Positions 19,243 through 27,863 are shown, counted from the stretch's first letter. The stretch: 32,097 bases of DNA from Pirellulales bacterium (GCA_035546535.1 DASZWQ010000005.1:1-32097), one strand, 5' to 3'. The notes: a model not told the origin generated them from the sequence alone. Made by a program: numbers and translations.

Positions 19243-22200
19243 ATGAGCGTGTTTCGCTATTTAGGCCGTCGCAACTGCAAAGCCAACTCTCGTGGTCGCA
19301 GCCCTCGGCCGATGCGTCTGACGTTCGAGACTCTGGAACTGCGCGCGCTTGTCACGTCGGACGTTATAACGAGCGTTCCCCTGGCGATAGCCTCGACCGG
19401 TGGCACGAATTCCTCAGCCGCCGTGGCTGCCCAGACCGCGACCGCGAATGCCAACCCGACGACGCCGATCAACTACAGCCTGGTATTGACGGATGCCAAC
19501 GACAATCCGATCACGGGGCCACTGGTCGTCGGCGAAGTGTTCTTTGTCGACGTCTTTATCGACGACACGCGCAACGTCTCCAATCCCGGCGTCGACAGTG
19601 CGCTGACGGATGTATCGTTCGATTCGACTCTGATGACCCCCTCCGGCAACCCGGTGGTCACTCCGAACAATACAGTCTATCCCAGCCCCACAAATTCCCC
19701 GCACGGCTCTTACAACGCGTCGACCAGCCCGAACTTGATCAGCAGCGTGAACGGTTCGGTGCCCACGAATCTCAACGGCGGCCCTGTCATCACTCCCCCC
19801 GGTGCCGGCCCACAGTTGCTGGACCGGATCCAGATGACGGCCGAGGCGGCCACGGGCGTGGGCAACACGACGACGATCAGCACCGTCATTCCGCAAATTG
19901 ACCCGACGGACAGTAATAGCGTTCTCGTGGGCGCCGACGCCTCGGCCGCCCCGGCGTCGCAAATCGGCCAGGGGAGCGTTTCGACCGAGATTCTGAATCC
20001 GGTCAGTGCCACGTTGACCGGTGGTTCGGCCACCGCCGGCGCCACGGCCACGACGATTCAATTCACGGCCTCGCTCAGCGGCGCGGTCGACGTGCCAGTC
20101 ACGATCCACTACGCCACGGTCGACGGCAACGCCAAGGCCGGCACGGATTACACGGGCGTGACCGACGGCACGGTCCAGCTTGCGGCCAACCAGCAATCGC
20201 AGACGTTCAGCATCAACATTGCCGCCGATACGAATTCCCACTCGGCGCGCTCGTTCAACGTCAAAATCACCAGCGTCGACGTTTCGCCGACGGGCCTGGT
20301 GACCTTCGACCCGACCGCGGGCCAAGGCACGGGCACGATCAATTTCACCCCGCCGAATGTGACGATCGGCGCGGGCAGCGCACAAAGCGGGGCGGCGGCC
20401 ACCACGATGTCGTTCCCGGTCACCCTTTCGGGCACGTCCGATGTGCCGGTGGTGCTCGACTACAGCACGTCGAGCGACAGCGGTGATACGGCCGTGGCGG
20501 GCACCGACTACACGCAGGAAACGAATCAAACGTTGACGATTCAGCCCGGCGACACCACGGGCACGATTTCGATTCCGATTTCCGCGCAATCCTCCTCGTT
20601 CTCTGGCAACAAAACCTTCCACGTCAACGTCAGCTTGGACAGCAGTGACACGTCGGGCGCGCATCTGAATCAAACCTCGGTTCAGGGGTCGATCACTTCG
20701 CCAGCGCCTACCGTGTCGGTTGCCGACGCAACAGCTCAAGGTGGCACGGCCGCCGGAACGATCTCGTTTCCGATCCATCTCAGCGGCGCTTTGAATCAAT
20801 CCCTGGTCCTCGATTACAGCACGGCCATCCTATCGGGCGACACGGCCGCGAGCACCGACTTCACGGCGCAGACGGATCAAAAGCTGACGATCCCGGCTGG
20901 CACGACTGACACCGCGATCCAGATTCCGATTGCCGCCCAGACCACGCCATTTGGCGCCGCGAAGACCTTTCACCTGAACGTCAGCCTCGATGACCCCAAT
21001 GCGGGCGTGCAACTAACAAACACGTCTGCTCAGGGATCGATCACTTCGCCGGCGCCGAGCTTGTCGATCGGCGATGCCACGGTCCAGGGCAATTCGACCG
21101 CTGGTGTGATTTCGTTCCCCATTCACCTCAACGGACCGTCGAGCCAACCCGTCGTGCTCGATTACAGCACGGCCATCCTGTCGGGCGACACGGCCGTGGC
21201 CGGGACGGACTACACAACGCAAACGAATCAAAAGCTCACCATCCCCGCCGGCACGACCGACACCACGATCCAGATTCCGATTGCCGCGCAAACCACCACA
21301 GGTTTCGCCGACAAGACCTTTCACGTGAACATCAGCCTGGATAGCAGTGACACGTCGCACGTATCTCTGGCGGATACGTCGGCCGAGGGAACCATTACGT
21401 CCGTGCCGTCGGTCGGCATTCTCAGCAATGCTACCGACTCGCCAACTCAATCGGCACCGTCGACGATGAATTTCGCCGTAACCTTGTTAAATCAACAGGG
21501 GGCACCGACACAGACCACCCAGGACCTCACGATTCAGTACCGCGTGTTTAGTACGGGTACTGATAACGCCATCGGCGGCAGCAGCATTGCCACCTCCGGT
21601 GTGGACTACCTGGCTGTCGATACCACGGCCGCCAATCCACTCGGTCAGCCGCTGGTGATTCCCGCCGGGCAGTCGGTTGGTACGATCAAGATTCCGATTG
21701 CCGCTGAGTTGGCCGGGTCGATAAACAAGACCTTTCACATTCAAATCCTCAGCGTCTCGGCCGGCGCGGTTGTATCGGATGTAGCCGGCTCGGCAACGGG
21801 AACGATCAACGTCGGCCAAATCCCGAAACCGGTAGTGTCGATTCAGAACGCATCGCTGCCTGAGCCCACCACGACGGGCCAGAACATGCAGTTTACGGTG
21901 AGCTTGTCAGCGCCCAGCACGGACCCGGTGACGGTGAACTATACGATCACACCGGGGACGGCCAAGGCTGGCGTCGACTACACCCCGCCCGCGACGCAAG
22001 GGACCGTCACGTTCCAGCCGATGCAGACCACGGCCACCATTTCAGTACCGATCCTGCCCGACGCCAACGTCACGCCCAGCGCCCAATTCCTGGTCGCCTT
22101 ATCCGAGCAGACGGGAAACACTGCTTCCACGATCAGCACGACCGCGGGACAGGCGCTCGGTACGATACTGACGAACGGAAGCTTCTCGGGTTCGGTCTAT

Positions 22201-22563
22201 GTGGATACCAACAACGACGGTATCCACGAAACCGGTGAGCACGCTTTGGCCGGGGCAACGATCACCATCACGGGAAATGCGGTGACGGGACAGGCCGAAC
22301 AGTTCAGCACCACGTCGGCCGCCGACGGCTCGTTCAGCTTCCCGGCGGTCCCACCGGGGACATACACCGTGACCCAGATAGCTCCCACGGGTTACGTGAT
22401 GGGCATCTCGACTCCTGGAACCGGAGTCGGCGTGAACGGCAGCAATCAAATGACGTTCACGATCACTTCAGGGGACGTGCTGACGAACAATAACTTCTCC
22501 GAGCGAGGGCTTGAGCCACAACTCATCACGAAGCGGATGTTCTTGTCATCGGTCATTCAATAA
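19243..22563 (+). CDS. Calx-beta repeat surface protein with N-terminal cohesin-like module (1106 aa)
   Basis: I chose the ATG at 19243 because it gives MSVFRYLGRRNCK, a basic leader followed by MRLTFETLELRAL, a variant of the LExR-type planctomycete motif. The open frame extends to a TTG at 19132, but that part is Arg/Pro-rich and looks untranslated. A weak GAGAGG lies 11 nt upstream. After a Ser/Ala/Thr linker comes a cohesin-like module (about 76-245). Six Calx-beta-like domains follow (about 252-365, 366-486, 487-602, 603-720, 722-860, 863-975), several with the GTDYT or GVDY motif, then one SdrD-B domain (about 980-1080) with DTNNDGIHETGE. The C terminus, NNNFSERGLEPQLITKRMF, differs from that of the first protein. 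It is probably a calcium-binding extracellular matrix or adhesion protein encoded in line with the giant. Confidence 0.87.
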   Translation: MSVFRYLGRRNCKANSRGRSPRPMRLTFETLELRALVTSDVITSVPLAIASTGGTNSSAAVAAQTATANANPTTPINYSLVLTDANDNPITGPLVVGEVFFVDVFIDDTRNVSNPGVDSALTDVSFDSTLMTPSGNPVVTPNNTVYPSPTNSPHGSYNASTSPNLISSVNGSVPTNLNGGPVITPPGAGPQLLDRIQMTAEAATGVGNTTTISTVIPQIDPTDSNSVLVGADASAAPASQIGQGSVSTEILNPVSATLTGGSATAGATATTIQFTASLSGAVDVPVTIHYATVDGNAKAGTDYTGVTDGTVQLAANQQSQTFSINIAADTNSHSARSFNVKITSVDVSPTGLVTFDPTAGQGTGTINFTPPNVTIGAGSAQSGAAATTMSFPVTLSGTSDVPVVLDYSTSSDSGDTAVAGTDYTQETNQTLTIQPGDTTGTISIPISAQSSSFSGNKTFHVNVSLDSSDTSGAHLNQTSVQGSITSPAPTVSVADATAQGGTAAGTISFPIHLSGALNQSLVLDYSTAILSGDTAASTDFTAQTDQKLTIPAGTTDTAIQIPIAAQTTPFGAAKTFHLNVSLDDPNAGVQLTNTSAQGSITSPAPSLSIGDATVQGNSTAGVISFPIHLNGPSSQPVVLDYSTAILSGDTAVAGTDYTTQTNQKLTIPAGTTDTTIQIPIAAQTTTGFADKTFHVNISLDSSDTSHVSLADTSAEGTITSVPSVGILSNATDSPTQSAPSTMNFAVTLLNQQGAPTQTTQDLTIQYRVFSTGTDNAIGGSSIATSGVDYLAVDTTAANPLGQPLVIPAGQSVGTIKIPIAAELAGSINKTFHIQILSVSAGAVVSDVAGSATGTINVGQIPKPVVSIQNASLPEPTTTGQNMQFTVSLSAPSTDPVTVNYTITPGTAKAGVDYTPPATQGTVTFQPMQTTATISVPILPDANVTPSAQFLVALSEQTGNTASTISTTAGQALGTILTNGSFSGSVYVDTNNDGIHETGEHALAGATITITGNAVTGQAEQFSTTSAADGSFSFPAVPPGTYTVTQIAPTGYVMGISTPGTGVGVNGSNQMTFTITSGDVLTNNNFSERGLEPQLITKRMFLSSVIQ
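20701..21400 (+). repeat. Tandem duplication of a Calx-beta domain (348-bp period)
   Basis: The third and fourth Calx-beta units keep long nearly identical DNA stretches. The segment coding for LDYSTAILSGDTA starts at 20809 and again at 21157, 348 bp apart, with one silent difference across about 36 bases. IQIPIAAQTT is repeated likewise. Codons match as well as residues, so this pair is younger than the other Calx-beta units, including unit 2, which is 354 bp before unit 3. Confidence 0.8.
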
Positions 22564-22664
22564 ATAACATGGGCATCCCATAACGCGGTAATTCGCTAGC
22601 GCGCTGCCGGGCCTTGACTCGTCCAGTGCGTTCGAGCAAAGTGCCGTCCGCCGCGACTAACGGC

Positions 22665-22892
22665 TCAAATGCCACAACCGACGCAGGCTGCTGCGACGGG
22701 TTGCACTTCTTGCAAGACGCCTCGGTCCTTGGTCGTTTCGCCCCACTGGGTCAATTCGGCGCGTAGCACTCGGTACTCGCCCGGCGCCTCGATACCCAGC
22801 CGAACTCGATTTCCCTGCACGCTCAGGACCGAAACCGTGATCTCGTCAGCGATCAGGACCTTCTCTCCGGGCTTCCTGCTCAGGACCAACAT
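22665..22892 (-). CDS. csrA: Carbon storage regulator CsrA
   Basis: This 75-residue protein is a CsrA/RsmA homologue. CsrA dimers bind GGA motifs in mRNA leaders, usually at or near the ribosome site, and alter translation or stability. The match covers the whole fold: MLVLSRKPGEKVLI, then ITVSVLSVQGNRVRLGIEAP and YRVLRAEL. The RNA-contact residues L4, R6, V42 and R44 of the canonical protein are present. A 15-20 residue C-terminal extension ends CVGCGI. The start is secure because AGGAGGA lies 4 nt before the ATG. That site contains two overlapping GGA triplets, so autoregulation is possible. The gene is convergent with the Calx-beta gene, whose stop is about 100 bases away, and divergent from the DUF4440 gene. 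Confidence 0.95.
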   Translation of the reverse strand: MLVLSRKPGEKVLIADEITVSVLSVQGNRVRLGIEAPGEYRVLRAELTQWGETTKDRGVLQEVQPVAAACVGCGI

Positions 22893-22896
22893 GGCT

Positions 22897-22903
22897 TCCT
22901 CCT
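22897..22903 (-). promoter_or_regulatory. csrA ribosome binding site with two GGA triplets
   Basis: AGGAGGA on the minus strand lies 4 nt before the csrA ATG. GGA inside the ribosome site is the usual CsrA target, so this could also be an autoregulatory site; that is inference. Confidence 0.6.
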
Positions 22904-23220
22904 AGTGCTAACCGGACCCAAAGTGATGGTCGAAATTGGTTCAGTGAATCAATGATCAGTTGCGGCCGATATAGCAATTTGTGCGCCGAAACGCAGCCGA
23001 GCAGCACGAAATCGCCTAAGAGTAAATGAGAAAGGCGGTTAATCATGCCAGCGCTCGGTAATGTCGTATCACTGCTGGCGACTGTCAAAGTGTGCAGCTA
23101 ATGATCAACAGAGGTGCGGAATCGCTCAACTTTGGCAGGCGTCTCGCTGACGAGGGGGACCATGTTCTCGATCCGAGACGGTTGCGAACCTGGCGTCTAC
23201 TAAAGCGGCCGGCCAGGTGC

Positions 23221-23238
23221 CGTGGCGGGAGCGCCACG
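23221..23238 (+). promoter_or_regulatory. Hairpin with GGA in the loop, possible CsrA site
   Basis: CGTGGCG and CGCCACG pair perfectly around the loop GGAG. GGA in an apical loop is the preferred presentation for CsrA binding. It lies about 110 nt before the DUF4440 start on the same strand, but whether it is transcribed is unknown. Confidence 0.35.
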
Positions 23239-23303
23239 CTAATCGTCACATTCTGTGCGGCTGACCCCGGATGATGCCTTTTCGAGCCTTCGGACCCTAA
23301 GGC

Positions 23304-23335
23304 GGCCGGGCGACCGCGCTGACCGGCCGGGCGAC
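23304..23335. repeat. Direct repeat GGCCGGGCGAC, 21-bp spacing
   Basis: GGCCGGGCGAC occurs at 23304-23314 and 23325-23335, 21 bp apart, which is two helical turns. It ends 10 bp before the first possible start of the DUF4440 gene. Chance is not excluded in such GC-rich DNA. Confidence 0.45.
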
Positions 23336-23345
23336 GCGACGTAGA

Positions 23346-24311
23346 ATGAAATGCCAATTCCACCGTCCATTCTGGCGACTCTCGGGGGGAGTGATGCGTT
23401 GTTTTCCATGTTTCTTCGCGCTCGCAATGCTGGCAGTCGTGGCATCGACCGCCTTGGCGGCTGAGACGCAGCCCACCGCCGGCCGCACCGAAGCGGAACA
23501 GGCGGTGCGTGGCGCCGTGGCCGCTTATCGGCAGGCGCTCGATCAACAGGACGTCGACGCGATTGTCTCGTTCTGGACGCCCGAGGCCGATTACGTCGAC
23601 CAGTTGGGGCGCGTGTACAAGATTCACGCCGGCCTCACCCAAGCCAAGAAGCTTGCCCAAGAGGGGATGCACATCGCGCACCTGGCTCCGAAAACCGAGA
23701 CCCTGGGCATTCGGCTGGTGACGCCGGACGTCGCCATTGAGGACGGAAGCTTCGAGCGCATCGGCGCACTAGCGGGCCCCGCGCCGCAAGGGCGGTACAC
23801 GACCGTGTGGGTAAAGCGCGACGGTCATTGGCTGATCGACGGCGTACGCGAAACGCCCATGCACCTCGAGGACAGCTCCGACGCCATCGACGATCTGGGC
23901 TGGATGATTGGTGAATGGGTCGCCGAGGGGCCGCACGCAACGGCCGAGATTTCCTGCAGTTGGGGCAAGGACGAAAGCTACATCGTGACACAACTGAAAA
24001 TGAAGCCGGTCGTGGGCGAGCCCTTCTCCGCCACGCAAGTGATCGGCTGGGACCCGAGCCAGCAGAAGATCCGCTCCTTCATGTTCGATTCGCGCGGTGG
24101 ATTCAACGAAGGGCAATGGGTGAACGAAGGAGACGGTTGGATCGTGAGGTCGGTCGAATCTCATCCCAACGGCAAGCGCACCGCCTCCACCAAGATCTAC
24201 AGCCGCGTCGACGATAACACCGCCCTCTGGGAATCGATCGACGACGACGTGGCAGGACAGGCGGGCGCCGAACTGCGTTTGCGGATTACCCGCAAGCAAC
24301 CTCAGAAATGA
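23346..24311 (+). CDS. Secreted DUF4440/SnoaL-like protein (SgcJ/EcaC type) with C-terminal DUF1579-like half
   Basis: The N-terminal half is a SnoaL/NTF2-like fold of the SgcJ/EcaC group: an AVAAYRQALDQQDVDAIVSFWTPEADYVD-type pattern, then YTTVWVKRDGHWLIDGVRE at about residues 150-170. The second half (about 185-320) starts WMIGEWVAEG and continues with VIGWDPSQQKIRSFMFDS, like DUF1579-type beta-barrels. A signal peptide, MRCFPCFFALAMLAVVAS then TALA, precedes AETQP. Two starts are possible: the ATG at 23346, or the ATG at 23394 exactly at the signal peptide, with a G-rich run only 3 nt upstream. NTF2-like folds bind small molecules in many contexts, so no substrate can be given. The next gene follows after 36 nt, probably as an operon. 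Confidence 0.82.
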   Translation: MKCQFHRPFWRLSGGVMRCFPCFFALAMLAVVASTALAAETQPTAGRTEAEQAVRGAVAAYRQALDQQDVDAIVSFWTPEADYVDQLGRVYKIHAGLTQAKKLAQEGMHIAHLAPKTETLGIRLVTPDVAIEDGSFERIGALAGPAPQGRYTTVWVKRDGHWLIDGVRETPMHLEDSSDAIDDLGWMIGEWVAEGPHATAEISCSWGKDESYIVTQLKMKPVVGEPFSATQVIGWDPSQQKIRSFMFDSRGGFNEGQWVNEGDGWIVRSVESHPNGKRTASTKIYSRVDDNTALWESIDDDVAGQAGAELRLRITRKQPQK

Positions 24312-24347
24312 TTCATCGAACAGCGGACAATCGCTAAGGAACTATAC

Positions 24348-25169
24348 GTGTCAACACAATTGCAAAGGGCCGTGCGCATCGCGCTGGGCGCGCTGTGCCT
24401 GGCATGTTTGGCTGCCGGGACTGTGGTGCCTGTGCATGCGCAGACGCCCCCCAAGGCCAAGGCGCCGGCTGCGCCCAGGCCGCCTGCCGGCTCAGCGAAA
24501 GCGCCTCAGGCGGCGCCGGCGCCAGCGGCCAAGACTCCGCCACCCCCGGCGGTCGATTCCCCGGAGCGCGAGCAGATCCTGCACAGCCGGGCGTGGCAAC
24601 AGACGATCGCGGATTTCGAGAGCTGGCTATCGAGCCAGACGTTGTACGACGCGCAGCAGGTCAAGCAAACCAGGGCTCGGCTCGAGGTCGGTATCAGCCG
24701 CATGACGCCCGCGCAGCTACAGTGGTTCGAAAACGACATGCAAGCCAAGCTGAAAGTGCTCAATAGCGATCAAGCGCAGGAAGCCGCGGCGTACCTGGCG
24801 CAGACGCTCGCGGTCGCTTCGCCGGCTTACGCGCGCAAGGTTCGCCAGAAGTTGCCCGACGTACTCACGGCGCCGGCCGGGCAGATCAGCCAGCAACTGG
24901 CCGGTTTCGCCGCCAAGCGGGACGCCACCGCGCAAATGCAGCAGGCGTTCAACGACAATCGGCAGCAACAAATCGCGCACAACCAGACGCAGATCGCCGC
25001 GCAACAGCAAATTCTCAACCAGGATCTGGGGCGCGAGTCGGACGGTGCCATCAACGCCACGAAGGGAAACAAGTTCACCGCCGCGCGTGACTACTTCCCG
25101 AACGCCGGCAACGATGGCCCCTTTGGCCCCGGCACCTCGATCGGCTTCTGGGGGGGCGGGTTCTTTTAG
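24348..25169 (+). CDS. Secreted Ala/Gln-rich protein of unknown function
   Basis: The start is a GTG with TAAGGA 7 nt upstream. Residues 1-31 are a signal peptide (ALGALCLACLAAGTVVPVHA). A Pro/Ala/Lys-rich linker runs to about residue 70 (TPPKAKAPAAPRPP). The rest (about 73-230) is predicted mainly helical and Gln/Ala-rich, with QQQIAHNQTQIAAQQQ as a possible coiled coil. The C terminus turns Gly/Phe-rich: GNDGPFGPGTSIGFWGGGFF. I do not recognise a family. It is exported and may sit in the periplasm or cell envelope. It lies 36 nt after the DUF4440 gene, so the two may be co-transcribed. Clean Shine-Dalgarno spacing supports a real gene. Confidence 0.8.
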   Translation: MSTQLQRAVRIALGALCLACLAAGTVVPVHAQTPPKAKAPAAPRPPAGSAKAPQAAPAPAAKTPPPPAVDSPEREQILHSRAWQQTIADFESWLSSQTLYDAQQVKQTRARLEVGISRMTPAQLQWFENDMQAKLKVLNSDQAQEAAAYLAQTLAVASPAYARKVRQKLPDVLTAPAGQISQQLAGFAAKRDATAQMQQAFNDNRQQQIAHNQTQIAAQQQILNQDLGRESDGAINATKGNKFTAARDYFPNAGNDGPFGPGTSIGFWGGGFF

Positions 25170-25509
25170 AGAAACCGCTTTCTTGAGTGCCTGACTCGAC
25201 GACAGTTCCCTCTTGCCGCGACTGGCCAAGGGGGATGTGGAACGGTTGAATGGCAACCGGGCCACGCCGGTCGGGCCGAATTCTGCAACCAGGCCGATGT
25301 CATTCTGGACATCCGCGCCTCGGCAGCGGAAAATCCGCGCTTGCGACGGCTACCAATCTTGCTGGGCCGAACGTAGAGAGATGCTACGTAATGCCGCCGT
25401 GTCACTCGAATTGTCCGCCGTGTAAGTCGGACGTGTCGCACAGGGAAACGAGAGTGAGATCGACAAACCTCACACCGCAGGTAGCGACACCTGTAAGTAG
25501 AGACTCATT
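25170..25509. other. Intergenic region before the M48 peptidase gene
   Basis: This 340-bp stretch shows no credible gene. A short imperfect hairpin (AGAAA/TTTCT) just after the upstream stop could end transcription but is weak. A 9-bp direct repeat (CCGCCGTGT) lies at 25394-25402 and 25415-25423. Confidence 0.45.
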
Positions 25510-27810
25510 ATGTCGAAATCCGCACTGTGCCGTCGATGTTCGCATGAATATGAAGTTGCGCCAGGCACGGCTTACGAGGCGATCGAATGTCCCAAGTGCC
25601 GGCTGCGGCCGGCCCAGCTGGGCGCAAAACTGGTCGCAGCTTTCTCGGGCGACATACAGCCACCGGAAACGTCGAAGCTGTACCGCCTGGGAATCGTGCT
25701 CGTGGCGCTCGCCATGACATTGCTGCCGATCATTTACGTCGGGCTGGTTGTTGCGGTTATCTATCTGGTCTGCATGCACGCCACGCACTGGGGACCGTAC
25801 CTGCTGGCCGACAACCAACGGACGGGCGGGCGTAGACAAGCCACGCTATTCCTCGTCGGCTACCTCGGACCACTCATCGCCGGTGCGATTCTCATCATCT
25901 TCATGCTGAAGCCGCTGCTGGCCGCGCGACCCAAGAGCCCGGCTTCACGCCGCTTGGAAAGGGCCGACGATCCGGTCCTCTTCGATTTCGTCGGCCGACT
26001 TTGCGATGTCGTCGGCGCGCCTGCGCCCAGCGAGATTCGTCTTGATGGGCTGGTCAATGCCTCGGCCAGCTTCCGCGCCGGCTGGATGGGCATGATTTCC
26101 AATCAGCTGGTTTTGACGATCGGTGCGCCTCTCGTGGCGGGGTTGACGCTGCGACAGCTTACCGGCGTGCTGGCCCATGAATTCGGCCATTTTGCCCAGG
26201 GCAGCGGCATGCGGCTGACCTACGTGATTCGCTCGGTAAATGCATGGTTTGCCCGCGTTGTCTACGAACGAGACGCATGGGACGAGCGATTGGTCAGTTG
26301 GGGCAACAGGATGCCGATTCGCGAGCTGCAGGCCGTCTTTTGGATGACGCAGTTATGCATCTGGTCGACGCGCCGCATATTGTGGGCCTTGATGTGCGCC
26401 GGTCACGCGGTGAGCTGCTTCATGCTCCGCGAAATGGAATTCGATGCCGATCGCTGCGAAGCGCGGGTCGCGGGAAGCGACATGTTCGCCGCGACGCTCG
26501 AACGCGTGCAAGTTCTCAACGTGGCGTGGCAGGGGGCGCTGGCCGACACACAACGCTTGTTGGCCGACGGACAATTGGCGGACAACATCTGCGACGTGCT
26601 GCTGGACAACGTGCGACGGCTGCCGCCAAGCGCCGCCGATGAACTTCGTAAGACCGCGGCCGACCGAAAAACGCACTGGTCTGACACGCATCCCTGCGAC
26701 ACGGACCGCATCGCCAGCGCCCGGGCCGAAAAGGCCGAGGGGGCGTTCCGCCTGGATGGACCGGCGACGGTGCTGTTCGAATCCTTTCCATCGCTCGCGC
26801 GCGAAGTCAGCGCGTCGTTCTATCAAGAATCGCTGGGCGAGGCCTTTCACTCCACTCGCATGCTGCCGGCTGCGGAAGCCCTGACTCGTCAAAATGCCGA
26901 GCGCGACGAGGCGAGCGCGCGGGAACGGTTTTTCGCCAATACGTTCAACTTGCTGCGTCCTTTTGCCGTCGCGGCCGCATCGGCGCCGGCCCCCAGCAAC
27001 CTGCAAGCCGCCGCACTCGAGCTGGAGGAAGCGCGAGCCACCGCCGATCGGACCGTCGCCGGATACCGCGAGGGATTTCAGCGATATGACGACGCAGACA
27101 CACGCTGGATGTTGGCTGAGCAGGCGGCGTCGCTGATCGCCGGTGGACTGAAAGTGAAGCCCGCGGAGTTTCAAATCGAACGTTCGGACGCGAAAGCAGC
27201 CGCATCCGGACGCGATGGGGCCATCAACGAGATGAACGAGGTCGCGGAACAACTTCAACCTTTTGAGCAAGCGACGAGGCGCCGCATGGCACTCGCGATC
27301 GGTATGCTTCGCGTGCCAGGAATTGCCAGGCGGCTTCCGAATCTCTCGGTGTCCGAACGCGAGCTGCATCAAGTGCTCGCGGCCACGCGAGCGCTGCATC
27401 GGGCGTGGCCGGAAATCCTGCAGCTGCGCAACGGCGCCGGATGCCTGTCGATCTTGATCAACAATCTCGCCGCAAATCAGTCGAATAAGAAACTGCGAAC
27501 CGCCCTGGCGGACAAGGTCGAAGGGGTCGCCAAGCAAGTAACGGCCCTCTACGAACGTTTCAGTGAAACAGCGTACCCCTTCGACCATGCCGTGCAGGAG
27601 GCCACGGTCGCTCAGTACGCGCTGGAAAAGCTGCCGGCCGCCGAAGACATCGCGGCGGTTTATTCCTCAGGTGCGACCCTCATCAATCAGTTGAACCTGT
27701 TGGCGGTCCGGATCGCGGGTCGCCTGTCGTTCTTGGCGTCTGCCGCGGAGGAAGCCCTGAGCACTGTTCAGCCGGCGGCTGAGGCAAGCTCCATGCCTGA
27801 CGCGTCGTGA
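25510..27810 (+). CDS. Membrane M48-family zinc metallopeptidase with N-terminal zinc ribbon
   Basis: This 766-residue protein is probably a membrane-bound protease acting on membrane or misfolded proteins, as M48 members (HtpX, Ste24) do. Residues 7-30 form a zinc ribbon (C7xxC10, C27xxC30). Hydrophobic segments lie at about 59-90, 113-138 and 272-302. The catalytic site is VLAHEFGHFAQGSG with H223, E224 and H227, and the third ligand is E310 in MEFDADR. So all M48 zinc and catalytic residues are present. The last 400 residues are helical and charged, carry no motif I know, and make it much longer than a typical HtpX (about 290 aa). No strong Shine-Dalgarno precedes the ATG. The zinc ribbon plus long C-terminal part points to a planctomycete-type M48 subgroup, which is an inference. 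Confidence 0.87.
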   Translation: MSKSALCRRCSHEYEVAPGTAYEAIECPKCRLRPAQLGAKLVAAFSGDIQPPETSKLYRLGIVLVALAMTLLPIIYVGLVVAVIYLVCMHATHWGPYLLADNQRTGGRRQATLFLVGYLGPLIAGAILIIFMLKPLLAARPKSPASRRLERADDPVLFDFVGRLCDVVGAPAPSEIRLDGLVNASASFRAGWMGMISNQLVLTIGAPLVAGLTLRQLTGVLAHEFGHFAQGSGMRLTYVIRSVNAWFARVVYERDAWDERLVSWGNRMPIRELQAVFWMTQLCIWSTRRILWALMCAGHAVSCFMLREMEFDADRCEARVAGSDMFAATLERVQVLNVAWQGALADTQRLLADGQLADNICDVLLDNVRRLPPSAADELRKTAADRKTHWSDTHPCDTDRIASARAEKAEGAFRLDGPATVLFESFPSLAREVSASFYQESLGEAFHSTRMLPAAEALTRQNAERDEASARERFFANTFNLLRPFAVAAASAPAPSNLQAAALELEEARATADRTVAGYREGFQRYDDADTRWMLAEQAASLIAGGLKVKPAEFQIERSDAKAAASGRDGAINEMNEVAEQLQPFEQATRRRMALAIGMLRVPGIARRLPNLSVSERELHQVLAATRALHRAWPEILQLRNGAGCLSILINNLAANQSNKKLRTALADKVEGVAKQVTALYERFSETAYPFDHAVQEATVAQYALEKLPAAEDIAAVYSSGATLINQLNLLAVRIAGRLSFLASAAEEALSTVQPAAEASSMPDAS

Positions 27811-27863
27811 TGGCGGCAACTATAGGGAGCTGCGAATCCGACTAGTGGCGCACCCACCAGCGC

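Larger units (their letters stand above)
22893..23345. other. Divergent region between csrA and the DUF4440 gene
   Basis: These 453 bases have no convincing gene. They contain the csrA ribosome site, a 7-bp hairpin with a GGAG loop (23221-23238) and an 11-bp direct repeat spaced by 21 bp (23304-23335) directly before the DUF4440 gene. I found no clear -35/-10 pair. Confidence 0.55.

Noticed and set aside
22569..22581. ATGGGCATCCCAT hairpin as a terminator between the Calx-beta gene and csrA
   Set aside because: The stem is only 5 bp and no T-run follows on either strand.
26353..27588. A 411-residue open frame on the minus strand opposite the M48 gene
   Set aside because: It is a shadow of the sense gene; the translation has no domain and is rich in Arg and Gln.
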